Source: an uncultured Eubacteriales bacterium
GTDB taxonomy: Bacteria > Bacillota > Clostridia > Oscillospirales > Butyricicoccaceae
Assembly (NCBI GenBank): GCA_910586105.1
Contig: CAJUGU010000007.1
Location: 1 to 55,872, forward strand
Direction: 5' to 3'
Length of the DNA stretch: 55,872 nucleotides
Numbering within the stretch: position 1 is the stretch's first letter; each line of letters opens with the position of its first letter. Positions 1-7,409 of this stretch are shown here, in pieces. Below the pieces are notes generated by a model. The model had not been told where the DNA came from. It ran no database searches and worked only from the letters and a program-made list of their open reading frames with translations. A program made the translations under genes and the position numbers.

Positions 1-49
1 TTAGACATTGATATCCTTGTAAAAAAAGTGTCAACCAATATTGACAATA
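1..49. other. Left-edge non-coding stretch with TGTCAA/TTGACA palindrome
   Basis: No complete gene is seen. Positions 29-34 and 41-46 form a perfect inverted repeat, TGTCAA and TTGACA, separated by six bases. On the minus strand an AAGGA lies just ahead of an ATG at position 7, so a gene could begin here and run off the window, but only two codons are visible. The prophage end or an attachment site could lie here or further left; nothing proves either. Confidence 0.3.
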
Positions 50-160
50 TCAGATGCAATAGGCTGCAAGGGCCAGCCCCCCAATTGTAACTACCCAGAG
101 CAGAAGGCGGATATCGGAGATCAGGCGCTTGGAGAAGTCCTGCTGCTTACCATCCTTCAT
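50..160 (-). CDS. Small single-span membrane protein of the lysis cassette
   Basis: A 36-residue protein: a charged N-terminus (MKDGKQQDFSKRL) followed by one hydrophobic segment from about residue 17 to the end. The ATG at 160 overlaps the stop of the upstream gene as ATGA, with GGAG nine bases ahead, so translational coupling is likely. An ATG at 175 in the same frame would give 41 residues. The position, last in the lysis operon after holin and amidase, suggests an accessory lysis or membrane role. No family is recognised, so the function is inference from context only. Confidence 0.55.
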   Translation of the reverse strand: MKDGKQQDFSKRLISDIRLLLWVVTIGGLALAAYCI

Positions 161-600
161 AATGTCTTGCTCCATCTTTGCTTCAGTTCATGCGGATATA
201 GACTACTATCCTTTGGCTTGCGACTGCCTGTCCACTCCATGCCTCCGGCCAGGCCTTCGCACACAAAGCCGGAAGCTTTAAGGGACGCGCCGCACTCGCT
301 GTCCAGGATATAGGTGATGACCTTCTTGTAGCCCATCGCCCGCGCCGCCCGAACCGCTGCTCCATAGAGCATACTGCAAGCGTTCCGTGTCCCATCGGTA
401 CAAAGTCGATTGACCTCCAGCGTATAACCGTCATCCAGGAAGCGGCTCACCGGACGACCGCAGATGACGACACCAGCGAGTCTCCCGCTCTCTTGGATGC
501 CAATGGAAAATTTATGACCGACGACAGGCTTGTGGTGACGATGATGCTCCGCGACAAATGCGTTTGCAGCCTTAAGCGTGACAGGGGTTAATTCCATCAT
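157..600 (-). CDS. XF1762-like GNAT-type acyltransferase, phage protein
   Basis: A 147-residue cytoplasmic protein resembling the XF1762 family, a short GNAT-fold group common in phages and mobile elements. Visible landmarks are an N-terminal segment with the histidine run HHRHHK (about residues 19-24), a central FSIGIQESGRLAGVVICGRP strand pair typical of the GNAT core, and CTDGTRNACSMLYGAA, which resembles the acyl-CoA-binding loop and helix. The start at 600 overlaps the amidase stop. The substrate is unknown. It often sits next to lysis or late genes in Firmicutes prophages, but its role there is not established. Confidence 0.7.
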   Translation of the reverse strand: MMELTPVTLKAANAFVAEHHRHHKPVVGHKFSIGIQESGRLAGVVICGRPVSRFLDDGYTLEVNRLCTDGTRNACSMLYGAAVRAARAMGYKKVITYILDSECGASLKASGFVCEGLAGGMEWTGSRKPKDSSLYPHELKQRWSKTL

Positions 601-1328
601 GCCTTACCCGTCAGCTTGGCGAAGCGGTGAAGCACCGTTACCAACTGCTCGCGGGTGAGGAGGTCGCCCCACATATAGTTCGGCTTGCCGTCTACCGTTT
701 CGCCGTTCCCGGCGATCAGGCCGTTGTCAATCGCCCACTGCCGAGCCTCGGTACTCCACGCGCCCGCATCGTTATCCTGCAAGCCCTTGCGCATTTCATC
801 CCAGAACTCCTTGAATTTTGCGTTATCCATGTCTTCCTCCTGAATCGCTGTTTTGAACGCCTGCCACAGCGCCGGGTTGGTGACCATCGGCGCGGGGCAG
901 TCCTTGTGTGTAACGTCGTAGTGCCGGATCACGTGATCGTCCGGGATGCTGTATTTGAGCATCAGTTCCCGCACCAGCTCTGCGGCGCGGTCGATGCTGC
1001 CCTGCCGCACCTGCCCGTTCTTGTCCAGCATACAGACCTCTACGCCGATACTGTTCGCATTTCGGCACTGCGGGTGATAATACTTGCTGGCTCCAACGTG
1101 CCACGCGGCGTGGTTGTCCGGCACGGACTGCCAAACCGCATTTTCGTCCACGAAGAAATGCGCGGACGCGGAGGGCTTTATGATTTCGCGAGCGAAATAG
1201 TCTGCATTGTTTTTCGCGGTGTCGCCCTTGTTGCCCGTATAATGGACGACGAGATAAGTGATGTCAGACAATCGCCGCGTCGCTGAGGTATAGTTTTCTT
1301 GGCGGGTGATTTTTACGTTAATTTCCAC
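597..1328 (-). CDS. Endolysin: N-acetylmuramoyl-L-alanine amidase (Amidase_2)
   Basis: A 243-residue lysin that would cut the amide bond between N-acetylmuramate and L-alanine in peptidoglycan at the end of infection. The Amidase_2/PGRP domain spans about residues 15-165. Its zinc ligands match the T7-lysozyme pattern: H29 (in VVHYTG), H136 (RHYDVTH) and C144 (KDCPAP). Residues about 190-240 (EARQWAIDNGLIAG..MWGDLLTREQLV) look like an S-layer-homology-type wall-binding segment. It has no signal peptide, so export depends on the holin just upstream. The GTG start is chosen because GGAGG lies nine bases ahead. It overlaps the holin gene by 11 bases. Confidence 0.93.
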   Translation of the reverse strand: MEINVKITRQENYTSATRRLSDITYLVVHYTGNKGDTAKNNADYFAREIIKPSASAHFFVDENAVWQSVPDNHAAWHVGASKYYHPQCRNANSIGVEVCMLDKNGQVRQGSIDRAAELVRELMLKYSIPDDHVIRHYDVTHKDCPAPMVTNPALWQAFKTAIQEEDMDNAKFKEFWDEMRKGLQDNDAGAWSTEARQWAIDNGLIAGNGETVDGKPNYMWGDLLTREQLVTVLHRFAKLTGKA

Positions 1329-1662
1329 TGTCGTCTCCCTCCTCGCTCAAAACGCCGGTACCGACTGGGATAATGCCCGTCTTGAGCCCATACACCGCGG
1401 CTTCGACCATGGCGTCAAGTTGGGCCTCATCAATGGTAATACCGTGCTCCCGCAGCCAGTCGAGCACGTAGGCTTTCTTTTCCTCCCCCTTGCCAGCGCC
1501 AGTATAGACCTGCTCCGCCGCCGCGACCGCAATCTGCACCAGAGCATTGATCTGTCGCTGCTGGCTGTCCGACGTTTTGGATTTGATATACGGTACCACA
1601 ACATAGGTGATTACCGCTGCAAGCAGCACAGCCGCCGCCTGCAGAATCGGTGTAATATTCAT
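1318..1662 (-). CDS. Phage holin, LL-H type
   Basis: A 114-residue protein with one N-terminal transmembrane segment (about residues 5-26), then a basic stretch (IKSKTSDSQQRQ) and a soluble amphipathic tail. This is the layout of the LL-H phage holin family. Holins accumulate in the cytoplasmic membrane and open it on schedule to release the endolysin. The ATG at 1662 has AAGGAG six to eight bases upstream. The 3-prime end overlaps the amidase start, so the two should be co-translated. Confidence 0.85.
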   Translation of the reverse strand: MNITPILQAAAVLLAAVITYVVVPYIKSKTSDSQQRQINALVQIAVAAAEQVYTGAGKGEEKKAYVLDWLREHGITIDEAQLDAMVEAAVYGLKTGIIPVGTGVLSEEGDDSGN

Positions 1663-1673
1663 TTTCGGTCTCC

Positions 1674-2078
1674 TTACAAAAGAAAATCATTCGTTTCCAT
1701 GCACTCTTTGTAAACCCGCTTGATGTTCTCGATCGCAAGAACCGCCCGGTTATTTTCATATTTCGGGTGATCGATGCAAAACCGTTCGTAGCAGTTGACG
1801 CTATAGAGGATTTCGTCAAACTCCTCTTTGGTGTGCCGGGTCCTGCGTACCAGTTCCGTATTAAACCGAAGCAGGCGGTATCTGTGCATATCTGCGTCAC
1901 GCTCATCATCTACCCGAATATGCTCCTCCAGCTTCGCCATAACGTCGCCGTTAAGCGCTTTACCGAGCATCCGTGCCAAAGCGGACCAGGGATTGATTTT
2001 AATAGGAGCGAACTGGACCAGCGTCATAACGATCAATAGCAGCTCGCCCCCATCGATCAGCATCTCTTTGATGCTCAT
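1674..2078 (-). CDS. Membrane-anchored phage protein at head of lysis operon
   Basis: A 134-residue protein with an N-terminal hydrophobic segment (about residues 10-25), the motif FAPIKINPWSALARMLGKALNG, and a long soluble C-terminal part rich in charged residues. Similar proteins sit ahead of holin and amidase in many clostridial prophages and remain uncharacterised. A strong AAAAGGAGG lies before the ATG at 2078. This is the first gene after the DGR terminator, so it probably starts the lysis transcription unit. A second holin or a regulator of lysis timing is possible but not shown. Confidence 0.75.
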   Translation of the reverse strand: MSIKEMLIDGGELLLIVMTLVQFAPIKINPWSALARMLGKALNGDVMAKLEEHIRVDDERDADMHRYRLLRFNTELVRRTRHTKEEFDEILYSVNCYERFCIDHPKYENNRAVLAIENIKRVYKECMETNDFLL

Positions 2079-2158
2079 GCCGCACCTCCTTTTTTGATAT
2101 CATTTCCATCGTTGTATTCGTGTGCCAGAATCACCGCCTCCCAATATGGCATCAAAAA

Positions 2159-2183
2159 AGGCAGCCGCAGAAAACGGTTGCCT
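2159..2183 (-). terminator. Rho-independent terminator after the DGR reverse transcriptase
   Basis: On the minus strand a nine-base stem (AGGCAACCG / CGGCTGCCT, one mismatch) with a seven-base loop is followed by a T-run. It lies 17 bases past the reverse transcriptase stop and separates the DGR from the lysis operon. A possible 19-codon GTG ORF between it and 2078 has a poorly spaced ribosome site and is not called. Confidence 0.7.
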
Positions 2184-2199
2184 GATTCGTCTATTCAGT

Positions 2200-3264
2200 T
2201 TACAGCACAAAATCTTCGAGGACTTTATCCCGCAGCGCGTCACAATCACAATGCTTCATCAGCCCGAGATAGCTGCCAATTACACTATGGCAGTATTCGT
2301 ATGGCAATTCGCCCGCAGCATAATGCTCCCGCACATAGTTCAGATGACGTTTCATCTGAAGCGCAGTGCTTTTCCGCAGTTCGATCGTCGCGGGGGATAT
2401 TTTACGACCGACAAATTCCACTTTATTGCCCACCGGTATCACAGCGGTTTTATTATTGAGCTCCAAGCCAAGATGCTCATGCAGGTAATCATCGATCGCG
2501 CCGATCGCGTGCCACACCTGTTCTTTCGACGGCGCAAGCACGATCATGTCGTCCATGTAACGGATATAGTACGGAATGCCCAGACAACGCTTGATATAAT
2601 GATCCAGCGGGGTCAGCACAACGTTGGCCGTCACCTGCGATATCAGGGAGCCGACCTGCATCCCGATCCCGCTGATCCGTTCGGCGGTCGAGACATCCGT
2701 ACAATATGCAGGCAGTCCCAGCGGACGCCCGTCTGCACGGATCGCCGTCTCTAAAAACCACATCATATCCGGGTCATCCAAAGGCCGGCCCAGCGCTTCG
2801 ATTTGGACTTCGATCGGCACCCGAAAGAAAAATTTAGCAATATCCGCTTTCCCGATCCACCACTTTTGCGGTTTATGTTCGACCAGCCGCATCCAGTATT
2901 GCAGCTGCCGCGCCGCACGGACCGGCCCCCGCCCATGGATACTGCCATAACTATGTTCGTACATCGAGCGCCGGTAAATCGGCCAAAGCACACGATATGC
3001 GGCGCAGTTAATGACGCGGTCGCGGAAGGGAAGCGAACAAATCAGCCGTTTTTTCGGATAATACTCGTAAAATTCTTCGAGACGGTCGATCCGATATTCT
3101 TTCCATTGCAATCGGTTGACTGCGTCGATCAGATTTTCCTCAAGATTGGCGGAATAGTCCAGCACTTCTCGCTTGTATCGTTTCCCTTTGCCCGCAAGCC
3201 GATAACCGTCATACATGGTCTCAAAATCCGCAAATTTTTCAAAAACATGTTGATACCTTTCCAT
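2200..3264 (-). CDS. brt: Diversity-generating retroelement reverse transcriptase
   Basis: A 354-residue reverse transcriptase that copies the template-repeat RNA into mutagenised cDNA, misreading adenines. Polymerase motifs visible: motif A DIAKFF with catalytic D141; QVGSLISQ at 203-210, the SQ form of motif 4 typical of DGR enzymes where group II introns have QGxxxSP; and the catalytic YMDD at 236-239. It lacks maturase and endonuclease domains, and the length is normal for the family. The ATG at 3264 has AAGGAG nine bases ahead. It follows avd and the template repeat and is closed by a terminator. Partners: Avd, TR RNA and the target gene at 4067-5155. Confidence 0.97.
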   Translation of the reverse strand: MERYQHVFEKFADFETMYDGYRLAGKGKRYKREVLDYSANLEENLIDAVNRLQWKEYRIDRLEEFYEYYPKKRLICSLPFRDRVINCAAYRVLWPIYRRSMYEHSYGSIHGRGPVRAARQLQYWMRLVEHKPQKWWIGKADIAKFFFRVPIEVQIEALGRPLDDPDMMWFLETAIRADGRPLGLPAYCTDVSTAERISGIGMQVGSLISQVTANVVLTPLDHYIKRCLGIPYYIRYMDDMIVLAPSKEQVWHAIGAIDDYLHEHLGLELNNKTAVIPVGNKVEFVGRKISPATIELRKSTALQMKRHLNYVREHYAAGELPYEYCHSVIGSYLGLMKHCDCDALRDKVLEDFVL

Positions 3265-3437
3265 CCCACCATACTCCTTGAGTGCCGCGCTTTACAGCCG
3301 CCGTACAATCCTGCCGGAACGGCGGTATTCGCAGCTGTATATTTTCTGGCCTGCAATGCAGACCAAGGGAAAAAGCCCCTTTATAACCTCTGCACTGGAA
3401 GCGCACCCATGAATGCGCAACATCTGGCGTCAAGGTA

Positions 3438-3557
3438 AAGCGGCGCGGAAGCCGACATCCCAGTTCCGGTTCGACCGGGCGTTGTTGCCGTTGAACGAGC
3501 CGAGCCCGTTGCCCGGATTGTACCAGCTGCAGCCGGAGAAAAACAAACGCTACGGCT
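3438..3557 (-). ncRNA. DGR template repeat (TR)
   Basis: A non-coding copy of the end of the tail gene. It aligns to 4090-4209 at a constant offset of 652. Over 3438-3551 there are 14 differences; 13 fall on template adenines (T on the plus strand, at 3464, 3470, 3471, 3482, 3483, 3486, 3491, 3492, 3509, 3510, 3518, 3521, 3528) and one on a C (3526). Five of 18 adenines are unchanged. Seven of the nine variable codons are AAC or AAT in the template, the best codons for adenine mutagenesis. The repeat begins at the avd stop and is transcribed toward the reverse transcriptase. About 170 further bases to the RT start hold no gene and probably belong to the functional TR RNA. Confidence 0.96.
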
Positions 3558-3912
3558 TTTTCCCTTTGCCAAGCGGCTGGCTATTGACGGTCTTTAGCCA
3601 GCCGCCTAACATCTTACCAATTTCCACAGCCTGTCCTGACCAGATTTCATATTTTTTCATCGGCAGGAAGCCGAGCCGGAACGACAGGCGCAGATATGCC
3701 CGCAGTTTCATGATCTCCACGTCCAATTCCTGGAGCGTGGTCTTTTTGTAGTATTTCTTTTTCGCTTCGATCGTCCGTTCCAACATAATATCCATGCTGT
3801 GTTTGATGTCCGTAACGAGCGCAAATTTTTCGGATTTTGGATATTGCGCAAGCGCAGCATAACCATACTCCATCATATCCATGATTTTTTGCAGGATTTT
3901 TAAATCGTCCAT
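3550..3912 (-). CDS. avd: DGR accessory variability determinant (four-helix bundle)
   Basis: A 120-residue basic, helical protein that matches the Avd/S23-like four-helix bundle family: MMEYGYAALAQYPKSEKFAL, then a second helix with DIMLERTIEAKKKYYKK and a third with LRAYLRLSFRLGF. Avd forms a pentameric ring that binds the reverse transcriptase and template RNA and is required for mutagenic retrohoming. Position and size match: it lies between target gene and template, and its stop codon overlaps the TR edge. GAGGTG precedes the ATG at 3912. The C-terminus is lysine-rich. Confidence 0.93.
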   Translation of the reverse strand: MDDLKILQKIMDMMEYGYAALAQYPKSEKFALVTDIKHSMDIMLERTIEAKKKYYKKTTLQELDVEIMKLRAYLRLSFRLGFLPMKKYEIWSGQAVEIGKMLGGWLKTVNSQPLGKGKKP

Positions 3913-4031
3913 TGTGCAAACACCTCATCGCGGCTTGTGATCCGCAACGCCATTATACCGCGGAATTTGTCGATACGGCACGATTTGTTATAAAATAACG
4001 AAATACGTGATTTTATGCAAAAATTTCGGCG

Positions 4032-4055
4032 GTGGCTCCGCTATCGCGGAGCCAC
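4032..4055. promoter_or_regulatory. DGR target-recognition hairpin downstream of VR
   Basis: A perfect 10-bp inverted repeat (GTGGCTCCGC / GCGGAGCCAC) with a four-base loop begins 11 bases past the tail gene stop. In BPP-1, a similar short GC-rich hairpin or cruciform just after the initiation-of-mutagenic-homology segment is needed for target recognition. Its stem length, loop size and placement fit that role better than a terminator, since no T-run follows. Confidence 0.85.
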
Positions 4056-4066
4056 ACAGAACGCAG

Positions 4067-5155
4067 TTACGCAGGCGGCAGTTTTACATAAGCGGCGCGG
4101 AAGCCGACATCCCAGGTCCGGAGCGACCGGGCGAAGTAGCCGAGGAACGAGCCGAGCCCGAAGCCCGGAGTGAACCATCCGCAGCCGGAGAAAAACAAAC
4201 GCTCCGTCTCCGCATTGTCGTACCACGTACCCTGGTCTTTCATGGGGCTGTCAGTCCCATATGGATGCATCCCCAATGCTTGCAGCAGCAGTTTTGCATT
4301 TTCGCCGATCGCTGCGGTGCAGGAGATATTGCCGAATGTACAATACTTGCCGCCGCGTGCAGTATCGGTGATCGATGTTGAATAGGTCAGCCTGCCGTCG
4401 ATGCAGTCCATCTTGACGCTTCCGGCGGTGGTGCCGTTGCCGTCGGGGACGATCAGCTCGCCGTCGCTCGCCCGGATCGCCCGCCATTCCATCCCGTTGG
4501 GCGCGAGGGAATGCGCTGCATCAGCCGCGTTGTTGTTCGCCAGGATCTGCACCTCGCCGCAAACCGTCCGAATTCCGCCCGTCCATTCCCACACGTTGCC
4601 GCACAGGTCGGCGATCCCGGCGGGGGAATTATCATGGTACCAGGTCAGCGGGCCGGTGCCAGTAGCAATGCGGCCAATGCGGGGCGTTCCGTCCTCCTCG
4701 TTATAGCGAAGGGTCGGAATCGCTTTATAGCCTGTTTCCGTATGGTGATGGCCGAAATTGTTATTGCCGTTCGGGATAAAGCCGTTGTGCTGGCACCACT
4801 GTTTCAGCAGCCCCCATTCCGCCGCCGTGGTGACGTGCCAGCCGTCGCCTTTCGCGTCGCAGGACGCTTTCGCGGTATCAAAGTCAATATTCACCGCCGG
4901 GTCCTGCCCGGGGAGAGAATACGCGCGGCCGTTTTGTACAAGGCACTGATATTTGGCGATCCACACCGCGTCGACCTCTTGACCGTTGACGATGAAGGCG
5001 GGATGGATCTCCGTGGATTCGCCCATGCCAAGCTGCGCATATGTCAGCTTTGGGATCTTGACCATAACGGACGGGATTCCGAGGTCATCATACAGCAGTT
5101 CATTGCCGGGGCAAACCGCCGCCAGCGCGAGTGCAGACAAATCATAGTTCGGCAT
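4067..5155 (-). CDS. DGR-diversified tail receptor-binding protein, FGE/C-type lectin fold
   Basis: A 362-residue protein with the formylglycine-generating-enzyme/SUMF1 type C-lectin fold: an N-terminal phage-specific segment to about residue 60, the fold core with GWHVTTAAEW and IADLCGNVWEW, and the lectin end WDVGFRAAYV at 348-357. The variable repeat encodes residues 326-347, with nine codons altered relative to template: S326G, Y328F, N329T, N332F, N338L, N340Y, N341F, N345L, N347T. It should sit at the baseplate or fibre tip and contact the host surface. It follows the baseplate and tail-fibre genes. No enzymatic formylglycine activity is implied. AAGGAGG precedes the ATG at 5155. Confidence 0.95.
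   Translation of the reverse strand: MPNYDLSALALAAVCPGNELLYDDLGIPSVMVKIPKLTYAQLGMGESTEIHPAFIVNGQEVDAVWIAKYQCLVQNGRAYSLPGQDPAVNIDFDTAKASCDAKGDGWHVTTAAEWGLLKQWCQHNGFIPNGNNNFGHHHTETGYKAIPTLRYNEEDGTPRIGRIATGTGPLTWYHDNSPAGIADLCGNVWEWTGGIRTVCGEVQILANNNAADAAHSLAPNGMEWRAIRASDGELIVPDGNGTTAGSVKMDCIDGRLTYSTSITDTARGGKYCTFGNISCTAAIGENAKLLLQALGMHPYGTDSPMKDQGTWYDNAETERLFFSGCGWFTPGFGLGSFLGYFARSLRTWDVGFRAAYVKLPPA
4090..4209 (-). repeat. DGR variable repeat (VR)
   Basis: The recipient repeat inside the 3-prime end of the tail gene. The invariant 3-prime segment at 4090-4115 (26 identical bases including the WDVGF codons) is the probable initiation-of-mutagenic-homology site. Upstream of it lies the adenine-directed variation. 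The unchanged stretch 4181-4203 marks the other border of homology; beyond it template and target diverge. Confidence 0.95.
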
Positions 5156-5169
5156 AATGAACCTCCTTC

Positions 5170-5508
5170 TTAAATCGCCCAGAGAGTGAGCGTCACCTGC
5201 TCCATGTCTAACGGGATCGCCTGCGGCGGTTCCACGTCCTCAGCCATCGCTTCCGGCGCAGAGCGGGCGCGGGACATCTGCGTCTGGATGTATTCCCGGG
5301 CCGGGATATCCAGCTGCGCTACATATGCCCGTCCAGCCGCAGCGCCCAGGACCAGGCCGCCGTCCGCATCACGGCAGACATCGATATGCACCGCCCAATC
5401 CTGCTGGCGTTTTGCGAGGTTGATCGTCAGGTCGTCATCGAATGTGATCTTCTGGCCGTCGACCTCATAGGCGATCTTCGCCCCTTCGTTCTGGTTCACA
5501 ATCTTCAT
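5170..5508 (-). CDS. Phage tail-region protein, unknown
   Basis: A 112-residue protein not recognised. The first half looks beta-rich (KIAYEVDGQKITFDDDLTIN), with a possible ordered core to about residue 60 and a flexible proline-rich end. It lies between the fibre-like protein and the DGR target and overlaps the upstream gene by four bases (ATGA). GGAGG sits nine bases before the ATG. By location it may be an adaptor or chaperone of the diversified tip protein; this is inference from gene order only. Confidence 0.7.
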   Translation of the reverse strand: MKIVNQNEGAKIAYEVDGQKITFDDDLTINLAKRQQDWAVHIDVCRDADGGLVLGAAAGRAYVAQLDIPAREYIQTQMSRARSAPEAMAEDVEPPQAIPLDMEQVTLTLWAI

Positions 5509-5981
5509 TTCAGAAATCCTCCAATCACTGTATATTTCACCGTCACACGCGAAGCGCTGCCGGTGTACTCCAATTTAAAGCCGTTAGACAGCCGGTCCGA
5601 AACGACGATTTCGCCGGGATTCCCGTCGGCGGACAGGATATCGGCCAGCACAAAATATTCCCCGCTGCCTTTCGGGCTCAGCAGCGCAATGCTTGCTTTG
5701 CTGCTGTTGAACGGATAATGCATGGAGTTATGCAGCGTCGCCGTGCCGCGCTCAAGCTCCCACGAATTCTGCTGCACCGCGCCAAGCAAAAGCCCGATCG
5801 CAAGATGGGCGTCCAGGATACCGCGCTCCATGTTGTTAAAATGCACCTGATCCTGCGGCGTGCCCTGCTGCATCACAGTTCCGGCACGGGCGATCGTATG
5901 GGTACCGTCGCCGTTCGGCGTAATGACAAAGTTCCGTGACGGGCTGGTCACGTGATCCTGCCAGATCGTAGGGTTATACAT
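5505..5981 (-). CDS. Tail fibre/baseplate-associated structural protein
   Basis: A 158-residue protein opening MYNPTIWQDHVTSPSRNF, a start seen in short clostridial phage tail proteins. An N-terminal attachment part carries GTHTIARAGTVMQQGTP; a helical segment (FNNMERGILDAHLAIGLLLG) follows and the end is beta-rich. The ATG at 5981 is preferred over the in-frame ATG at 6011 because AAGGAAGG lies upstream of it and the longer start would extend into the upstream gene. It is probably part of the distal tail carrying the diversified receptor-binding protein. Confidence 0.72.
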   Translation of the reverse strand: MYNPTIWQDHVTSPSRNFVITPNGDGTHTIARAGTVMQQGTPQDQVHFNNMERGILDAHLAIGLLLGAVQQNSWELERGTATLHNSMHYPFNSSKASIALLSPKGSGEYFVLADILSADGNPGEIVVSDRLSNGFKLEYTGSASRVTVKYTVIGGFLK

Positions 5982-6285
5982 CGGATGCACCTTCCTTAAT
6001 TGTAAAATCAAACCAGTACAAGATCCCGGTTTGTCCGGGCGACAGCGTGATATTGCAATCCTCGTGGGCCCATGCCAGCCCGTCGGAATTGTACAGCTCC
6101 ACGCGGTCTACCGCGATCGTTTCCCCGGGGATGATGGACACCTGCGCGCGGACTGTCCCATCCTCCAAAACAACGACCTTTGTCGCCTGCGCGTCGCGGT
6201 ATGCTCCGTCAACGCGATATCTTGCGCCAGCGATCCGGCGCTTGATAAAATTCCGCAGGTCTGTATACGCCGCGGCATCGATCAT
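5974..6285 (-). CDS. Tail-region protein, unknown (possible fibre subunit)
   Basis: A 103-residue protein: an N-terminal helix (IDAAAYTDLRNFIKRRIAG), then a beta-rich domain (VVVLEDGTVRAQVSIIPGETIAVDRVELYNSDG). AAAGGAGG precedes the ATG at 6285. It lies directly after gpI and overlaps the next gene by eight bases. Its size and gene order resemble small tail-fibre or collar components of P2-like phages in Clostridia. No enzyme motif is seen. Confidence 0.7.
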   Translation of the reverse strand: MIDAAAYTDLRNFIKRRIAGARYRVDGAYRDAQATKVVVLEDGTVRAQVSIIPGETIAVDRVELYNSDGLAWAHEDCNITLSPGQTGILYWFDFTIKEGASDV

Positions 6286-6299
6286 GTTCGTTCCCTCCT

Positions 6300-7409
6300 T
6301 TAAAAATCATCTCCGCAAAATTTCGCATCGTATGTCCCGCTGCCGCCCTCCACCCCGAAGCCAATGCCTGCGCCCGGGAGCTCCCCTGCGACCGTGCATT
6401 CGGTCGGGTGCGTCCCCGTATACCGCTGTTCGCTCCGTGGGGCGCTGTATGACGCGCCGCCTTCGTCCAGATGCAGGACGATGCCCGCAGCGTCAACGCC
6501 GCCCTGCGCCGCTGTGGACGGGTATTCGCCGCTCGTCCGGACGCGATAGGCCGTTCCGCCGCCAACCGGCACGATCGATATGCCGTCGGGCGCTATGCCC
6601 CCTTGCGTAGCGGTTTCCGGGCGAACCCCGCTGCGCGGAGCAGCATAAGCCGCGCCGTCTGCGCCGGTACCCACGACAACGTCGCCGTCAGAGACCAGAC
6701 CTTTCGTACTGTCTGCCGGATAGGCTCCCGTATGCAGCAGCCCGGTTCGCGGCGCGCCGTATGGCATTCCGGCTTCCGACTGACAAACGACGATGCCGCC
6801 ATCCATGACCGCCCCTTCCGTCGCGCGAACCGGATAGGTGCCGCAAAGCCGCACGGCATATATCACATACGCACTGCCGGATATGATTTCGATCGTAAAA
6901 TGGCTTTTAAAGACGATCGCGTCATCCTCAAGGTGCGAACGCAGCGATTTATACATATCAACCGCTTTCACAACGGCGTCCAGCGAAAGGGGTATCCGCT
7001 GATTGGACAGGTCAAGGATGATCCGGAAATGGTACGGCTCCCCGTCGTATTCAAACCATTCCTGCACGGTGGAGCCCGGGTAAATACCGGACAGCGCAGT
7101 CGTGACCGCCGCTTTTGTGCCGAGGTGGCGATGCACATAAAAACTGCTTTTTATCAGCTCGCGCTTGACCTCGATGCTGTAATCATATCCGTACCAGTCC
7201 ACCTTGAAGTCATAGGCGAGGATATCCAGCAGCCGTTCGTCCAGACGGTCAATATCCGCATAAATCCGTATCCGGTCGATTTCCGCCGGACGTTCGGCAA
7301 GCTCCCCAGCCGCCACCCCGGCAAGCGCCATCATCGTTTCGTCGTCCTGGAGCGCGCCCGGCAATGTTCGTAAAAGGTTTTCAACAGTCAGGCCGTGGAT
7401 ATCATTCAT
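6300..7409 (-). CDS. Baseplate protein gpI with five C-terminal repeats
   Basis: A 369-residue homologue of P2 tail protein I, which links the baseplate wedge to the fibres. The gpI domain covers about residues 5-180 (ERPAEIDRIRIYADIDRLDE, LLDILAYDFKVDWY, SFYVHRHLGTKAAV). After it come five imperfect repeats of about 33-38 residues, roughly at 187-221, 222-259, 260-291, 292-325 and 326-364. Each carries a G-x-P-x-x-x-x-G start, a D/G turn and a YxAPR-like end. P2 gpI itself is only about 180 residues, so the repeat half is an addition. The start at 7409 is set by GGAGG eight bases ahead; it overlaps gpJ by eight bases. Confidence 0.88.
   Translation of the reverse strand: MNDIHGLTVENLLRTLPGALQDDETMMALAGVAAGELAERPAEIDRIRIYADIDRLDERLLDILAYDFKVDWYGYDYSIEVKRELIKSSFYVHRHLGTKAAVTTALSGIYPGSTVQEWFEYDGEPYHFRIILDLSNQRIPLSLDAVVKAVDMYKSLRSHLEDDAIVFKSHFTIEIISGSAYVIYAVRLCGTYPVRATEGAVMDGGIVVCQSEAGMPYGAPRTGLLHTGAYPADSTKGLVSDGDVVVGTGADGAAYAAPRSGVRPETATQGGIAPDGISIVPVGGGTAYRVRTSGEYPSTAAQGGVDAAGIVLHLDEGGASYSAPRSEQRYTGTHPTECTVAGELPGAGIGFGVEGGSGTYDAKFCGDDF

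Noticed and set aside
3129..3572. Short frames on both strands across the template repeat
   Set aside because: They arise from the TR and its leader. The TR is a non-coding template, and none has a ribosome site or protein-like content matching a family.
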